A stretch of DNA of 64,000 nt from Peronospora farinosa. Lineage: Eukaryota; Oomycota; Peronosporomycetes; Peronosporales; Peronosporaceae. Shown in pieces: positions 11,142 through 20,496 of this stretch; the stretch's first letter is position 1, and every line of letters begins with the position of its first letter. Location of the stretch: the NCBI GenBank assembly GCA_947646735.1, contig CANTFK010000868.1:62001-126000 (forward strand), written 5' to 3'. The notes under the pieces are model-generated. The model was not told the DNA's origin. It worked only from the letters and a program-made list of their open reading frames with translations, and did no database searches. The translations under genes and the position numbers were made by a program.

Positions 11142-11826
11142 GAGTCCCGCGAACTCTCTTGACGTTGCTGGATCAGTAGGGCGCTCCGCCCCGTCACCTG
11201 ACCCCGACCGTTTTTTGATGGTCCACCACTTTGTTGCGATTTCGCAGCAACGTGGGACCCACGTCTCTGGCCCTTCTTGGCAGACAGTCGATCGTCACTC
11301 CCAATGTTACGAGACACTGGGCGTGGGGCACTACACTCATAAGCGTAGTGGCCCAACTTCTGACAGCGATTGCACTTTTGCAATCGCTTGTACCCTGGGG
11401 AGCGAGGTCGCTCGCTCTCTACATAGGAGAGGTCCATTGGTCTGGACCTCCGCCCTCCTGTCGTCTCGGTGGACGATAGGATCCCGAGTGGACGTGAGCC
11501 TGTTGTAGGCTAAAGTCCTCCTGTTCCGCTGCAGTGATCGCTTGATCCAGCGATTCTAGCTCCAAGCGGAACAGGTGGGTCTTGACAGGACCATCTGTCA
11601 GACCCTTGATGAACACAGTAACCTGCGTGTGTTCATCGATTGGGTTCAGTACGATACAGCTAACGAGGTATCGTACGTGTTGGGCGTAAGCGTGTATATC
11701 ACGCTTACCCTGTTTCAAATCCAGGAGCTCAGCCCGAGCCCTGAATTCAGCGCGAGGCGGTTCAAACGTGTGTTTGAGCCGCGCATTATAGACGTCATAC
11801 GTTGGGAAAACGTATCGGTCGTGCAG
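11138..11826 (-). pseudogene. A1 gag, C-terminal part with zinc knuckle
   Basis: From 11826 the frame resembles retrotransposon gag (RAELLDLKQGKRDIHAYAQHVRYLVSCIV, ITAAEQEDFSLQQAHVHS). It is followed by a CCHC knuckle (CNRCQKLGHYAYEC) at about 11385-11340. The A3/A4 copies have stop codons at two places where A1 reads through (HLFRLELES and RSPGYKR), so A1 preserves the ancestral gag frame better here. The N-terminal two thirds are gone. Confidence 0.8.
11174..11216 (-). promoter_or_regulatory. Decayed frameshift signal of A1
   Basis: The slippery AAAAAAC is intact (11210-11216, minus). Where A3 and A4 read GGTCAGTAGGGGC, A1 reads GGTCAGGTGACGGGGC, so the UAG and the 5' arm of the stem are lost. 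Only the 3' arm (plus-strand CAGTAGGG at 11174) remains. Confidence 0.6.
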
Positions 11827-11869
11827 TTGCGTGGGAGTCTAGCTGGATCATCCAGCTAGACACGCAAGC
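11827..11869. repeat. Imperfect palindrome at the A1 truncation point
   Basis: TTGCGTG(GGAG)TCTAGCTGGA on the left pairs with TCCAGCTAGACACGCAA on the right around TCA. The similarity to family A ends exactly where this hairpin begins. Confidence 0.7.
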
Positions 11870-11995
11870 TTTGATTTCCTTTTTATTTTGCATAAAAACG
11901 TATGGATCATGGTTCTTTTCAGTTAGTAGAAGACTTGTTGATTCTTACTTTGTTTTTCGCTTTTAACTCTTCATTGCTACATTGCTCCATTGAGA

Positions 11996-13041
11996 ATGGC
12001 CTCCACGATTAACAAAGTAAAGCATCTGGTCTGGTATATGGTGCTAGCAACGGTTATTGTGCTAATATCGGCTTCAAATCGTCCACAAACTATGGTAAAG
12101 ATGATCGTCGCTTCGCAGCATGCACCTAGTAACGCGCGGGAGAAACGACAATTGAAGCAAAAGTCTTCTACGACGGAGGAAATTCAAGGCGACGAAGAAA
12201 GAGCGGGCCGTGAATTTGATTTAAATCTCCCGGCCTCTGAATTTGATGTCGATGCGCCGACTTTGAATTTTGGAATAAATTCCTTGACCTCCGAAGATAT
12301 AATCGGAGCATCGATCACTGACAAGAAGCTTGAGGACCTTGAAAGTTTCGAGAAAACGGAAAATTTAAGAAGGATCTGCTGGAGTGGACCGCCTCTCTGG
12401 GACAAAGGGACACGACTGGGCATCTTGAAGCTGCATACGCCTGGCTTTCACTACTTCTTACTCATCACAGTAAAGAAGAGTTGTTCAGACTGCTAGAGGC
12501 CGCAATACACGACCCAAAAACGGAAAAAAATGCTGTAAGTTTAAAAACTGCTTTGTTGTATAAGTGGACTGATGAAAAACATGATCAGGACTTAAAAAAT
12601 GAATCCCCAATTTTACCGTTATTTCAATGGTTATTAAATCGCTTCGGTGAACCGGTGCTAGCAGGGCAGCTTGTTGTGGCGCAAAGAGATGTTGCCACGA
12701 AGAAAATGGCAGAACAGCTGGCGGCGTATCAGAGGAATATCTGGGATTTTAAAAAAAAGAGTGGTGATGATGTTTTTAAGCTTCTTGAGCTCGACAAAGC
12801 AAGCGGTTATACGTCCGACAATCCAATGTGGGACGCGTGGAAATCGTATATGGTGATGCTGGAAAGCACAGAACACAATCCAGAACCAAAGCTTTAAACG
12901 TTTGTACTCTCCATGCTGAGAAAGAACACTAAGAACGCAACACTACTTGAGTGGTTCGATACTTTGTAAACTGACGGAGGGAAGCTGCGTGCCGACTATT
13001 CTAAGACAGCGCTTACAGAAACATACAAGAAGGAAGATTAA
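11996..13041 (+). pseudogene. RXLR/EER-type secreted effector, broken
   Basis: The ATG at 11996 opens a protein with a hydrophobic signal sequence (HLVWYMVLATVIVLISA, about residues 10-27). About 45 residues in is RQLK, an RXLR-like motif with Lys in the last position, then GDEER, the usual acidic dEER partner. These motifs are typical of oomycete host-translocated effectors. Near 12350, in an A-rich stretch, the effector-like reading moves to another frame. That frame, open to 12897, is rich in Leu/Trp/Tyr with W...L-type helical repeats such as those of LWY/WY modules. Similar text continues in other frames to about 13041, past the stop at 12895-12897 and another near 12968. The gene therefore has at least two or three inactivating breaks. 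The upstream CTTCATTGCTACATTGC (about 11969-11985) resembles an oomycete initiator. Its target is unknown. Confidence 0.65.
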
Positions 13042-13362
13042 GCAGAAAGGACAAATCATATCCAATATTATTGGAAAACTTATGGAGGTAGCGAGTAATT
13101 CATTTTAATCGAAATAAAAGCTTACCTGATGATGGACGGATCCCATAATTTCCCGAACTATTGCGATTTGTTCTAAACTTTACGCATTTGACTACCTATC
13201 ACGTCAATCAACCCAAAGAGAAGTGGTAAGTAAAGCTCTTGCAGACTCGCTAGAAAGAAGATCATATTCTTCTGTCATAAACACTTAAATGAAGACAGTG
13301 GAGACGAATATCCAACACAATATAACGCAAGTTACTTGTAAAGCACAAGTACACCGAGTTTC
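13042..13362. other. Intergenic, nothing recognised
   Basis: No open frame with protein-like composition and no repeat shared with the rest of the window. This separates the effector remnant from the small secreted peptide. Confidence 0.5.
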
Positions 13363-13521
13363 ATGATAATGAAGATTTCCGTATTTGCCGTCGCTGTTGC
13401 GATTCCTATCGCCAACGTTTTTGCTGCCGATCAACCTGTCGTGCATTCGGCGGCTACGCCAGCGGAAGCAGCACCTGGTACGGTGACGACTCCCGATGGA
13501 AACAAGAAGGAGCATTTTTAA
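13363..13521 (+). CDS. Small secreted peptide (52 aa), possibly truncated
   Basis: The ATG at 13363 (a second ATG follows at 13369) opens a 52-residue frame. It has a clear signal sequence (MKISVFAVAVAIPIANVFAA) with an AxA-like cleavage site, then an Ala/Pro/Thr-rich mature part ending in DGNKKEHF. Directly after the stop (13519-13521) the +1 frame is Gly-rich (GGGAWGGLGW), as in the Gly-rich tails of many small secreted oomycete peptides. This suggests an older, longer protein shortened by a frameshift. It could be cell-wall associated or an apoplastic peptide; the sequence does not decide. Confidence 0.5.
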   Translation: MIMKISVFAVAVAIPIANVFAADQPVVHSAATPAEAAPGTVTTPDGNKKEHF

Positions 13522-14348
13522 GGCGGCGGAGCTTGGGGTGGCCTTGGTTGGGAAGGATCTGGGGCAGAGGCTGTTGTGGTGGCTTTGACTAGGACTGGTA
13601 AAAGGCGAAAGCTGAAACGAGGACAGTCGACGAGATCATACACTCAATACATCAGTCTTACACGCGCAGCACCCTACGAAGATTTTCAATATTCATTCTC
13701 AATAGGGTCGCGAGTCTGATTCGATGTGAACACGAGCTGAGCATTTCATTGAAACAAGAATGAACTGTAGTTGAGATTTTGATTGTCTTGCTGAACTGGC
13801 ATTATACGGTTATCGATAGCACAAGAAAGCGTAACGTGTATACCAAATGCTCGATACCTCATCTAGAATTGCAAACATGTTCACTTTAAAGTCCATTGAT
13901 GTATGTTCACATAACTTACTGATTCCGTACACGGTGGGAGCTATCGGATACGTGCATCTTTTGGAAAGGATTATCACATTGCGCATTCGTCTGAGCCAGC
14001 GAACGAAATATTTAAACTTAATGCAACTATACCCGGACTCTAACTCAAAAAAGGGTATAGTATACAGTACACCTACAGGCAGTAAACAGCACTGATAGTG
14101 TATCCGCATAACACAAGTACATTATTGTCCACTACAGTGCCATATTGTGATGTATACGTTCATTGACACTTAATCAAATCGCGAAATGCTGCTGAGACAA
14201 ATGCGCATTTTGATAAACTACAATGCAGATATAAAGTACTACAGGGTAGGTAAGCGTTAGTCGTAACTGTGAAGGGATTATAATGATAGTCGTATTTATT
14301 GGTTAATGCAGGTTCTAAGTCGCTCGTGAGGCTAAAACTTGTAGTGTT
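13522..14348. other. Intergenic region before dynactin-like copy 1
   Basis: After the Gly-rich remnant (to about 13610) I see no gene or repeat. It is not similar to the region upstream of copy 2 (54808-54968): similarity between the two loci begins at the start codon. Confidence 0.5.
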
Positions 14349-14996
14349 ATGAATGTCCTTGAAAGTCGTGAAGCATCGCTCCGGTTCAAGTTATTAGGCT
14401 CGTCACCATCGCCATCTTCTTCAACTACGCTCATCGATCGTCTTTGCAGTCTTCAGACGCAATTGGATCAACTTACTGCAGCTGTATCCGGGTCCGCCAA
14501 ACTTCGTGAACTCTGTACGTACCATGGAATACCGATAAAACTTTCAAGAAATATTTATATCGTCTTTGCTGCAGACCAAGAGACTTCTGGCCAGTTACAG
14601 CTCACGTTTGCCAATGCATTCATCCACAGCAGCTCCCGAGTTGGTGACGAGCTTAAACGTGCGGCTATTTTAAGTTCTGCAGACCGTCTGCAGCAGGTTT
14701 CAGCTCAATTGCAGCAGCTTCAACAATTAACGAGCATCTTGGACCAACTACGAGCCCCCGACGTCCAGCAGCAGACACAATTGATGCAAATTGAGACCAG
14801 TTGTGATCTACAGAGTGAACGGGCCTTGGCTCTTCACTCAAGAGTGGAGAAGATGCTGATAATGTCCAGCACTTGGTGCTCGTATTGTCTGAGAAATGCG
14901 TCGAGTACAACGCACTGCTGGATCAGATGCAAACTTAAAAGGGAAATAATACGCTGGACTGTTCGACAAAAGAAGGAACTCTTCTTCTGCGGGTAG
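14349..14996 (+). pseudogene. DCTN3: Dynactin subunit p24-like, copy 1 (frameshifted C-terminus)
   Basis: The first 171 codons equal copy 2 (54969-55559). Near 14865 copy 1 lacks one A (AATGTCCAGC against AATGTACCAG), which replaces the last ~25 residues by an unrelated 44-residue tail ending at 14996. The protein is helical and coiled-coil rich (LIDRLCSLQTQLDQLTAAV, SADRLQQVSAQLQQLQQL). From memory, the order of a short N-terminal helix, a middle linker and a QQQTQLMQIE...C-terminal heptad helix resembles the dynactin p24 shoulder subunit, which is about 190 residues. A single-base assembly error cannot be excluded. Copy 1 is convergent with PLD copy 1, whose end is 120 bp away. Confidence 0.55.
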
Positions 14997-15117
14997 TAAT
15001 GTGTGGAGGACTCTATAGCGTGGACCTTGGTGACCTCGTAGCATGACAGACAAATAAAGGGTATTATTGCTATCGTCGCAGCAGAAATATCTTTTGTATT
15101 GAAAAGTACTGGATAGT

Positions 15118-16793
15118 TTACGTATTGCAGGTGTCTTGTGGATCCACTTGCTGGCGAATAGAGTCAAGGAAGACAATATGGTACAGGTAAGTCTTAGCCG
15201 AAAGTATTTGCAGGAGCGACATGTCGTCTGCAGCCGCGACATCGAACTGGGCTGCGGCGTCAAGGAACGTCATCGCGTCCAGCTTGTCATAGCTCACACC
15301 CGTCATTTCGTGGAACTTGCGGATACGGAAGTCACGTGCGAGTTTGTTCACCGTAATCCCGTCAGGCGACTTTATTGTGTCTTGGTCCACAACATTCGCG
15401 TTAAGCTCCGAGTCTGACGTCATACTGCGTCGATTCCAGTTGGCAGATCCAATGGACAAGTACACGTCGTCGATAATGACAATTTTGCTGTGAATGTAGA
15501 GGTTCAACTTACGTTTGGTGGTGTACACCTTGAACTTGTTTGGGTATTTCTTCTTCAGAGGTGACACCATATCGTAGAAGTATTTTTCATAGCCACTGTA
15601 CACGACGTTGCCCACGGAAGCCTGTACGACCACTATCACGTGCTGCAGTCTCGGCATCACCATTAAGAGAGCGTCAAGCAGTTCAGGTACGAGGATGAAA
15701 TACTGGTCTTCGATGTAAATGTAATTACGGGCATTCTGGATAGCCTTGATACGCGCCTGCAATAACGATGTTTCGCCATGCGGAGCAAACTCTGTATAAT
15801 GCTCGTACTTGCAACTAAAGGTTCGGACAATCTGCACGCTCTGTTTTCCAAGCGTTGACTTGTTCGTACTACTAGCGTAGTCAAGGGGATCGAGTTTGTA
15901 ATAGGGAGGATTGTTAAAGCTGAGCATGTCATCTTCTAATCCCCGGGTTGGCATATAGTCCGAGTTCCAGCGAGAAAGGTGGTTACTCGCCACATCTTTG
16001 GCTGCGGGCCCATGAATACGAATATGACCGTCTATCCAGCCCTTGAATCTCATGGTGATACCGGCAGCATCACGAAGAGCTGAGCTGTTGTGGTAAATGT
16101 TGTCCCAACGATCGTGAGGTCAAGTCCTCCCACGTACGCAACCGGATGATCATCGTGCCCGGACGAGCTGGTAGCTGCAATGACAATCGTCTTTTGGTGA
16201 TGAGATGATGAAATCGTGCTCAAACGATCATCGAAGATGAATAACGCACGAGCATCGTTGACCGGAGATGGAGGAAGGGAGTTGATAACGTTACGAACCT
16301 CAACGCTACTTCGCTCCAGCAGATTGGCCCAAGACAGGATGTTGACTTGACCACCTCGCTCGACGATCCCTGCAAACACCTTTTGATACCCGGTCGTAGC
16401 ACCTGAAACATCTACATCGGGTTTGAACGGTATAAGCGCGGATTCATACGCCGTTATCAAAACGCGCTGACCATCTCCTACTACTGATAGGTCGTCGTAG
16501 ACGCTATTGAAAAATTCATTTGGTACGGTGAAGGACGTGATGGCATTTCCTTCCGTGTATACAGAAAGACCGTCTCGAGGTGCCCCACCACGCGAGTCGG
16601 TGATCTCCTGCTCCGTGAGAAACCAGTCCGTGGCCTCGGTAAGAGGCTGGTCGATTGCCACATCCGAGCCGTCCGAAGGGTCACCTTTGTCGACCCCTTG
16701 GCGTGCCGTTGTTGATGATACGAACGCTACAAACAGTATTACAGCGCAAGGCAAAACGTTGGAAAAAGTTGTCACGCTTCGTGGAACTAGCAT
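15118..16793 (-). pseudogene. Secreted phospholipase D-like protein, copy 1 (frameshift at HKD1 exit)
   Basis: The ATG at 16793 gives MLVPRSV...LPCAVILFVAFVSS, a signal sequence. The N-terminal half (to about 16130) contains DWFLTEQEIT, NILSWANLL and the first PLD motif (SHHQK...), in which the position of the motif Asp is Ala. The frame breaks just after GGLDLT: about 4 nt are missing compared with the intact paralogue (GGIDLTNDRWD). The second half continues in another frame (open 16053-15118) with YIEDQYF and a complete second motif (HSKIVIIDD..., GSANWNRRS). PLD enzymes cleave the head group of phosphatidylcholine, and oomycetes have families of small secreted PLD-like proteins. Copy 2 has the identical break, so it predates the duplication or was copied by conversion. 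Confidence 0.78.
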
Positions 16794-17003
16794 ATCGATG
16801 GAGATATGGCAAAATGAAAACTGAAGCGTGCAATATGTCTCCACTGAGGACCACAGCGAGGAAAACACATGTCTGTAGATACCAAAACGATTGTAATCGA
16901 ACAGCCCGTCCCGATTGTATTGTATTGAGAATAATCAAGGGAGAGGTAGACGAGTCTATTTACATGTGATTACCATGTGCAGAAATTTTGGTTCTATTAA
17001 CGA
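16794..17003 (-). promoter_or_regulatory. Upstream region of PLD copy 1
   Basis: Similar to 57418-57612 upstream of copy 2 (GATATGGCAAAATGAAAACTGAAGCGTGCAA) but clearly more diverged than the coding part. It is split from the rest of the old promoter by the repeat at 17004-17613. Confidence 0.45.
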
Positions 17004-17613
17004 TTAACGGCCAAGCGACGAAGGCCTTTGCAACAGCCGGCATGCCGGCCTCTTACCTTGAGCGGGAAGTGGACCATGGTTGAAAGGAAAAGCTTTTTCT
17101 TCGCTGCGTGCGCCGCGGGAGACAGAGCGCGAACCTGACGGGGATTAACAAGCTCGAAGGTTACTGTTCTCCGTCACCTTCGCGTGCTGTCATGTGAACA
17201 ACCTTCACTCAGGGATCAACAAGTTCCCGCCCTTCTCCGTTCCGCATCCTAGTCGCCGGTTCGTTCGCCGAGCGTATATTCCGGTCCCACGTAGCAATAT
17301 TCCCTGGAACATCTTTTCTGTTCCGTTTCGATTCACAACCGAAGCTGCGTGTCAGGGATAAGCCAGGCTGTCCCGTTCAGAAAAGCTAGTTTGGTACCCG
17401 GCCTAACTATCAAGGCGCCACCAGCCCCCTGCACGTGCTCGCATTTGGTTAAAACGTTCCACGCGTTTTGGAGCGTCCCCCGTGAGCCTGAGGGGTTAAG
17501 CCAGCAGAATGAGCTAGTGCATAAGAGAACGACAAGGATCATGGTAGAAGGTTAAAGGATTTCCCCACAGACATGTCTTAAACAATCATAAGTATTTAAT
17601 TTAAAGTCTGATC
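17004..17613 (+). mobile_element. Repeat family G, copy 1, with 8-bp target duplication
   Basis: ATTAACGA occurs at 16996-17003 and again at 17614-17621. In the paralogous locus (57590-57610) the two flanks are joined without the insert (CCAAGTAACGACGCGATCA). The insert is GC-rich at its left, has no coding frame, and recurs at 62881-63450 and, reversed, at 61463-61975. The ends show no obvious terminal inverted repeat. It is a non-autonomous element of unknown class. Confidence 0.65.
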
Positions 17614-18951
17614 ATTAACGACGCGATCACTCTCCTCCTGTTTTTTTTTGTTCAAATAGTTCGGACGTTACGGGGTAGCACCTTCAATGTGGTCCGTTGA
17701 CTAAGTCCGAGATTAGAAATGCGCCACTGGACCTGCTCGGAGCACTCTACTTTTAAGGGACGTGGACGCATGCTGGCCAAATTAAAGATTACTGATGGGA
17801 TGGTGCTGTACCATTCCATCAGTAATCTTTGAGTTGACCAGCAAATTGGTCGGCGACTTCGGGGGATATCTTAAAGGATGAACGACTTGCCGGAAGAACT
17901 GAAATTTTGTCGAGGGCGACAATGGAAAAGACGAAGCACGTCTTTAACAAACAAACCACATCCCGTGCCTTTGCAGAGTCGGCTCACCGGCTATCTTTTC
18001 ACCTCGTGCGGATGGTCCCCATTAAAGGGGCCAAGTAAAAGGGGGTGGCCTTTTGCTGGAGTATTGTAGCGCTGCGGTTTAATAGGAATGCAGTACGTCA
18101 GATGTTCTTATGGTGTTGGGGCCATCGAGAAGTGTAAAAAATACTGTCTATTTTACTATACAAGATTTTCGAGATGTCCTCAGCAAAAATCTTCAGTCGA
18201 CTTGAAATCAGGATTATGACGCGACCAGTACGACTTTATTCACATGCGCTCACAACACGCTTACTGCGAAAAAACGTTGCCTTTACTAATGCGCAATATT
18301 TTCTTTAGCTTAAGATTACAGTTCTTCGGATAATAAGCTGCGTTTTTCGAATGGCAAGCAGTGGTCAATAAGTCGGTCTTCCCTATCCTTTAACGATGAA
18401 CGTGCCGATGCTGAAATGCTGCAAGTGACACTCAGATCACCCGCAGGGCGAACACATGTGTGGCCTGCATACTTCTGTAGAGTCGCGCAATGATCATTCT
18501 TTTGACAAACAGATTTTGTTAATGAGAAACCAAATATCATACCAGCACGACCACCCTTTTATATTGGGATGGTCTGGTCGATACGAGCGCCTCCATTAGT
18601 CAGCGCACTAGCCATACAAGTAAGGCAGATGGGAAAACAGAAACGGCGTCCACATGGCTTGAACATACCTTTCACTCCTAAATACAGACTTCTTTCGCAG
18701 CGCAGAGACGGGTCAAACCAGTGCGACACCCAAAACAAATCACCGAAATGATCTCGTTCACGTCTCCACCTAGATTTGCTGCTGTCCGATAAAAAAGTCT
18801 CCGTCCCGCTAAAGAAGCATCGGTAAATACTCTGCAACGTCATGACAGCGTCATGGCTGGTGTGACAGCTCATTCATGTTTGGCCATACGTTGCGTAGTT
18901 GTTTCACCCAGTTACCTCCAATACTTTGTAGCGGTGAGCCCGTTTGGCACT
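17614..18951. other. Diverged paralogue of the PLD copy 2 upstream region
   Basis: Blocks shared with 57605-58450: ACGACGCGATCA, AGAAATGCGC, the CTCGGAGC..CTACTTT..GGGAC block, and CCCTTTTATAaTaGGATGGTCT (18555 against 58140). No gene is supported. A foldback (17771-17843) lies inside, and a degraded LTR start (TAGCGGTGAGCCCGTT, about 18929) precedes the LTR at 18952. Confidence 0.5.
17771..17843 (+). repeat. 73-nt foldback (hairpin with GCTGT loop)
   Basis: AAAGATTACTGATGGGATGGT (17784-17804) pairs with ACCATTCCATCAGTAATCTTT (17810-17830) with a single mismatch. Outer bases TGCTGG and CCAGCA extend the stem. The paralogous locus at about 57780 lacks the left arm. It could be a small-RNA precursor, a tiny foldback element or a chance product of template switching. 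Confidence 0.7.
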
Positions 18952-19403
18952 TGTAACGGGGTGAGCCCGTTACATAATATTGACACTTATATGAAGTGTC
19001 AATAAAAATATTATTATAACTAATAATATTTTTCACAATATTACCTTTTCTTTTAATATTGTTCCTAGATCTCCTTGAAGTTGGAGATGCCCTCTCATTG
19101 GTTGATATGGGCCATCATATCAACCAACGCGCTGACCAATGACCGATGGACGCGCGCAATGAGTGGAGGGCAAGTTGTCAACATACATAGTTGTAGTTTA
19201 ATATAGTTAACATAGGTTATAACAGATTAGTTTTATTAAGATAGTTAACTATATTAAATACAGTTTTTCTTTTCCTCTACTTCTAAGCGTTTGTTTAGAA
19301 GTAAAGCTTCCTCTGCCTCTTGTGTAAGAGAGGTAATTGAGGCACCTGCTTTCACTGTAATCAGTGAAAGTAGACTATACTGTAATCAGTATGCCCCATT
19401 ACA
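18952..19403 (+). repeat. Family A solo LTR (A2), inserted in an older LTR
   Basis: TGTAACGGGG...GCCCCATTACA, about 450 bp, collinear with 34285-34745 except for an ~11-bp deletion near its right end. The flanks GCACT (18947-18951) and TCACT (19404-19408) look like a 5-bp target duplication with one change. No internal sequence is present. Confidence 0.8.
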
Positions 19404-19792
19404 TCACTAATATGAAGTGCCGATAATAATATTAACACAACTACTATTCTCAATAATATTATCTCATTTTATAATATTGTCCTTGCATATCCTTGAAGCT
19501 GGAAATAGCCCTCTAATTGGTTAATATAGGCCATTATATCTATCAAAGCGCTACCAATATGGAAATACGGACGCGCGCAATCAATGGAGGACATAAAGGC
19601 AACAAATATACTTGTAGGTTAATATAGTTAAGACAGGGTTATTCAATGCTCAATTATATTTGATAGAGTAACTATACCACGTACAGTTTCATCTTCGTTA
19701 CAACAATCATTTGTTTAGTTGTTTATCTACCTTTGCCTCTTTTAGTAAGAGAAGTATCAGTTATTAATATAGTCCGATGGTGCCCCGTTACA
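19404..19792 (+). repeat. Diverged family A-like LTR, 3' part plus PBS
   Basis: Collinear with family A LTR at about 65% by eye (TAATATTGTCCTTG, GGACGCGCGCAATCAATGGAGG, GTAAGAGAAGTAT) and ends GGTGCCCCGTTACA. It is followed by CCTGGTAGCACTT, the same primer site used by A and B. Internal sequence stops after about 60 bp, where C2 begins. Confidence 0.7.
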
Positions 19793-19853
19793 CCTGGTAG
19801 CACTTGTTGGTATGTTCATCAATCATCGAACTATCCGCTATGTGTAGTGGGGC

Positions 19854-20452
19854 TGTAACAGGGCATCTAGTTACACGCAAACATTAATTAATATACTTAA
19901 TGTTTGGTCTAAATTTATATATGATTATTTTTTGACCTGTCACTTGGGTGCGATACACAAACGTGATTCACCCTCGTGAATGTGATATCCATTGATGGAT
20001 TTACATGAGAAGGGATGACGCTAGTTGAAGCTAGGCATCACGACGTCTCAGAAGGACGTCAGTTGCGATCTTAAATATACATTTAAGTTCATAAGACCGG
20101 ATACGCTATTAATGAGTAGCGTATCCGATCATTATATAATCAGCCAATCAGTAGTTAAGTTTATCTTTAATCATAATTCATTAAATATAGCTCAGTCTTG
20201 AATTTGCTAAATCAAAAGCACCACGCACGAGAAGCCGAAAAGCTTCTGCGTGACGCCGGTGCCTTCTTGTTTAGAAGTTAGTTGCACTCTCGCTTAAGCG
20301 AGAGGCAACTGGTGGTACGACTGCTTAAGCAGTCGACCAACCTCCCAACCACCCTCGCACGCGAAGGTAAGACGGTCAGAACCGCCAACTCGCTTGTGCA
20401 TGAAGGTGTGTGCTAGTAATACGAGGCAGCTTCGTAGAAGTGCCCGTCTACA
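19854..20452 (+). repeat. C2 5' LTR (about 600 bp) with primer site
   Basis: The block order matches 27326-27910: CACCCTCGTGAAT.TGATATCC, GGGATGACGC, GACGTCA, TTAAATATA, GATACGC...GCGTAT, GAAGCTTCTGCGTG, AAGTAAGACGGT, GTGTGTGCTAGTA. It ends GTCTACA and is followed by CTTGGTAGCACTAG (TGGTAGCAC at 20455), a PBS of the same type as in A and B. The left boundary (TGTAACAGGG) is my best estimate. Confidence 0.65.
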
Positions 20453-20496
20453 CTTGGTAGCACTAGTAGTCCTTCGCACGACCCGTCTCTCTGAGC

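Larger units (their letters stand above)
4776..11826 (-). mobile_element. Ty3/Gypsy chromovirus-like element, family A copy A1 (5'-truncated)
   Basis: From right to left on the minus strand: end of Gag, zinc knuckle, protease, RT, RNase H, integrase, chromodomain, polypurine tract and 3' LTR. The 5' LTR and the first ~350 gag codons are missing; similarity to A3/A4 stops at about 11826 (GTGCAGTT). An antisense gene occupies 5286-7051. The copy carries private frameshifts (about 8311, about 10560, 11185-11195) plus breaks shared with A3 and A4. Confidence 0.88.

Noticed and set aside
16040..16100. PLD frame break explained by an intron
   Set aside because: There is no room and no GT-AG pair; the intact paralogue is collinear with about 4 nt more.
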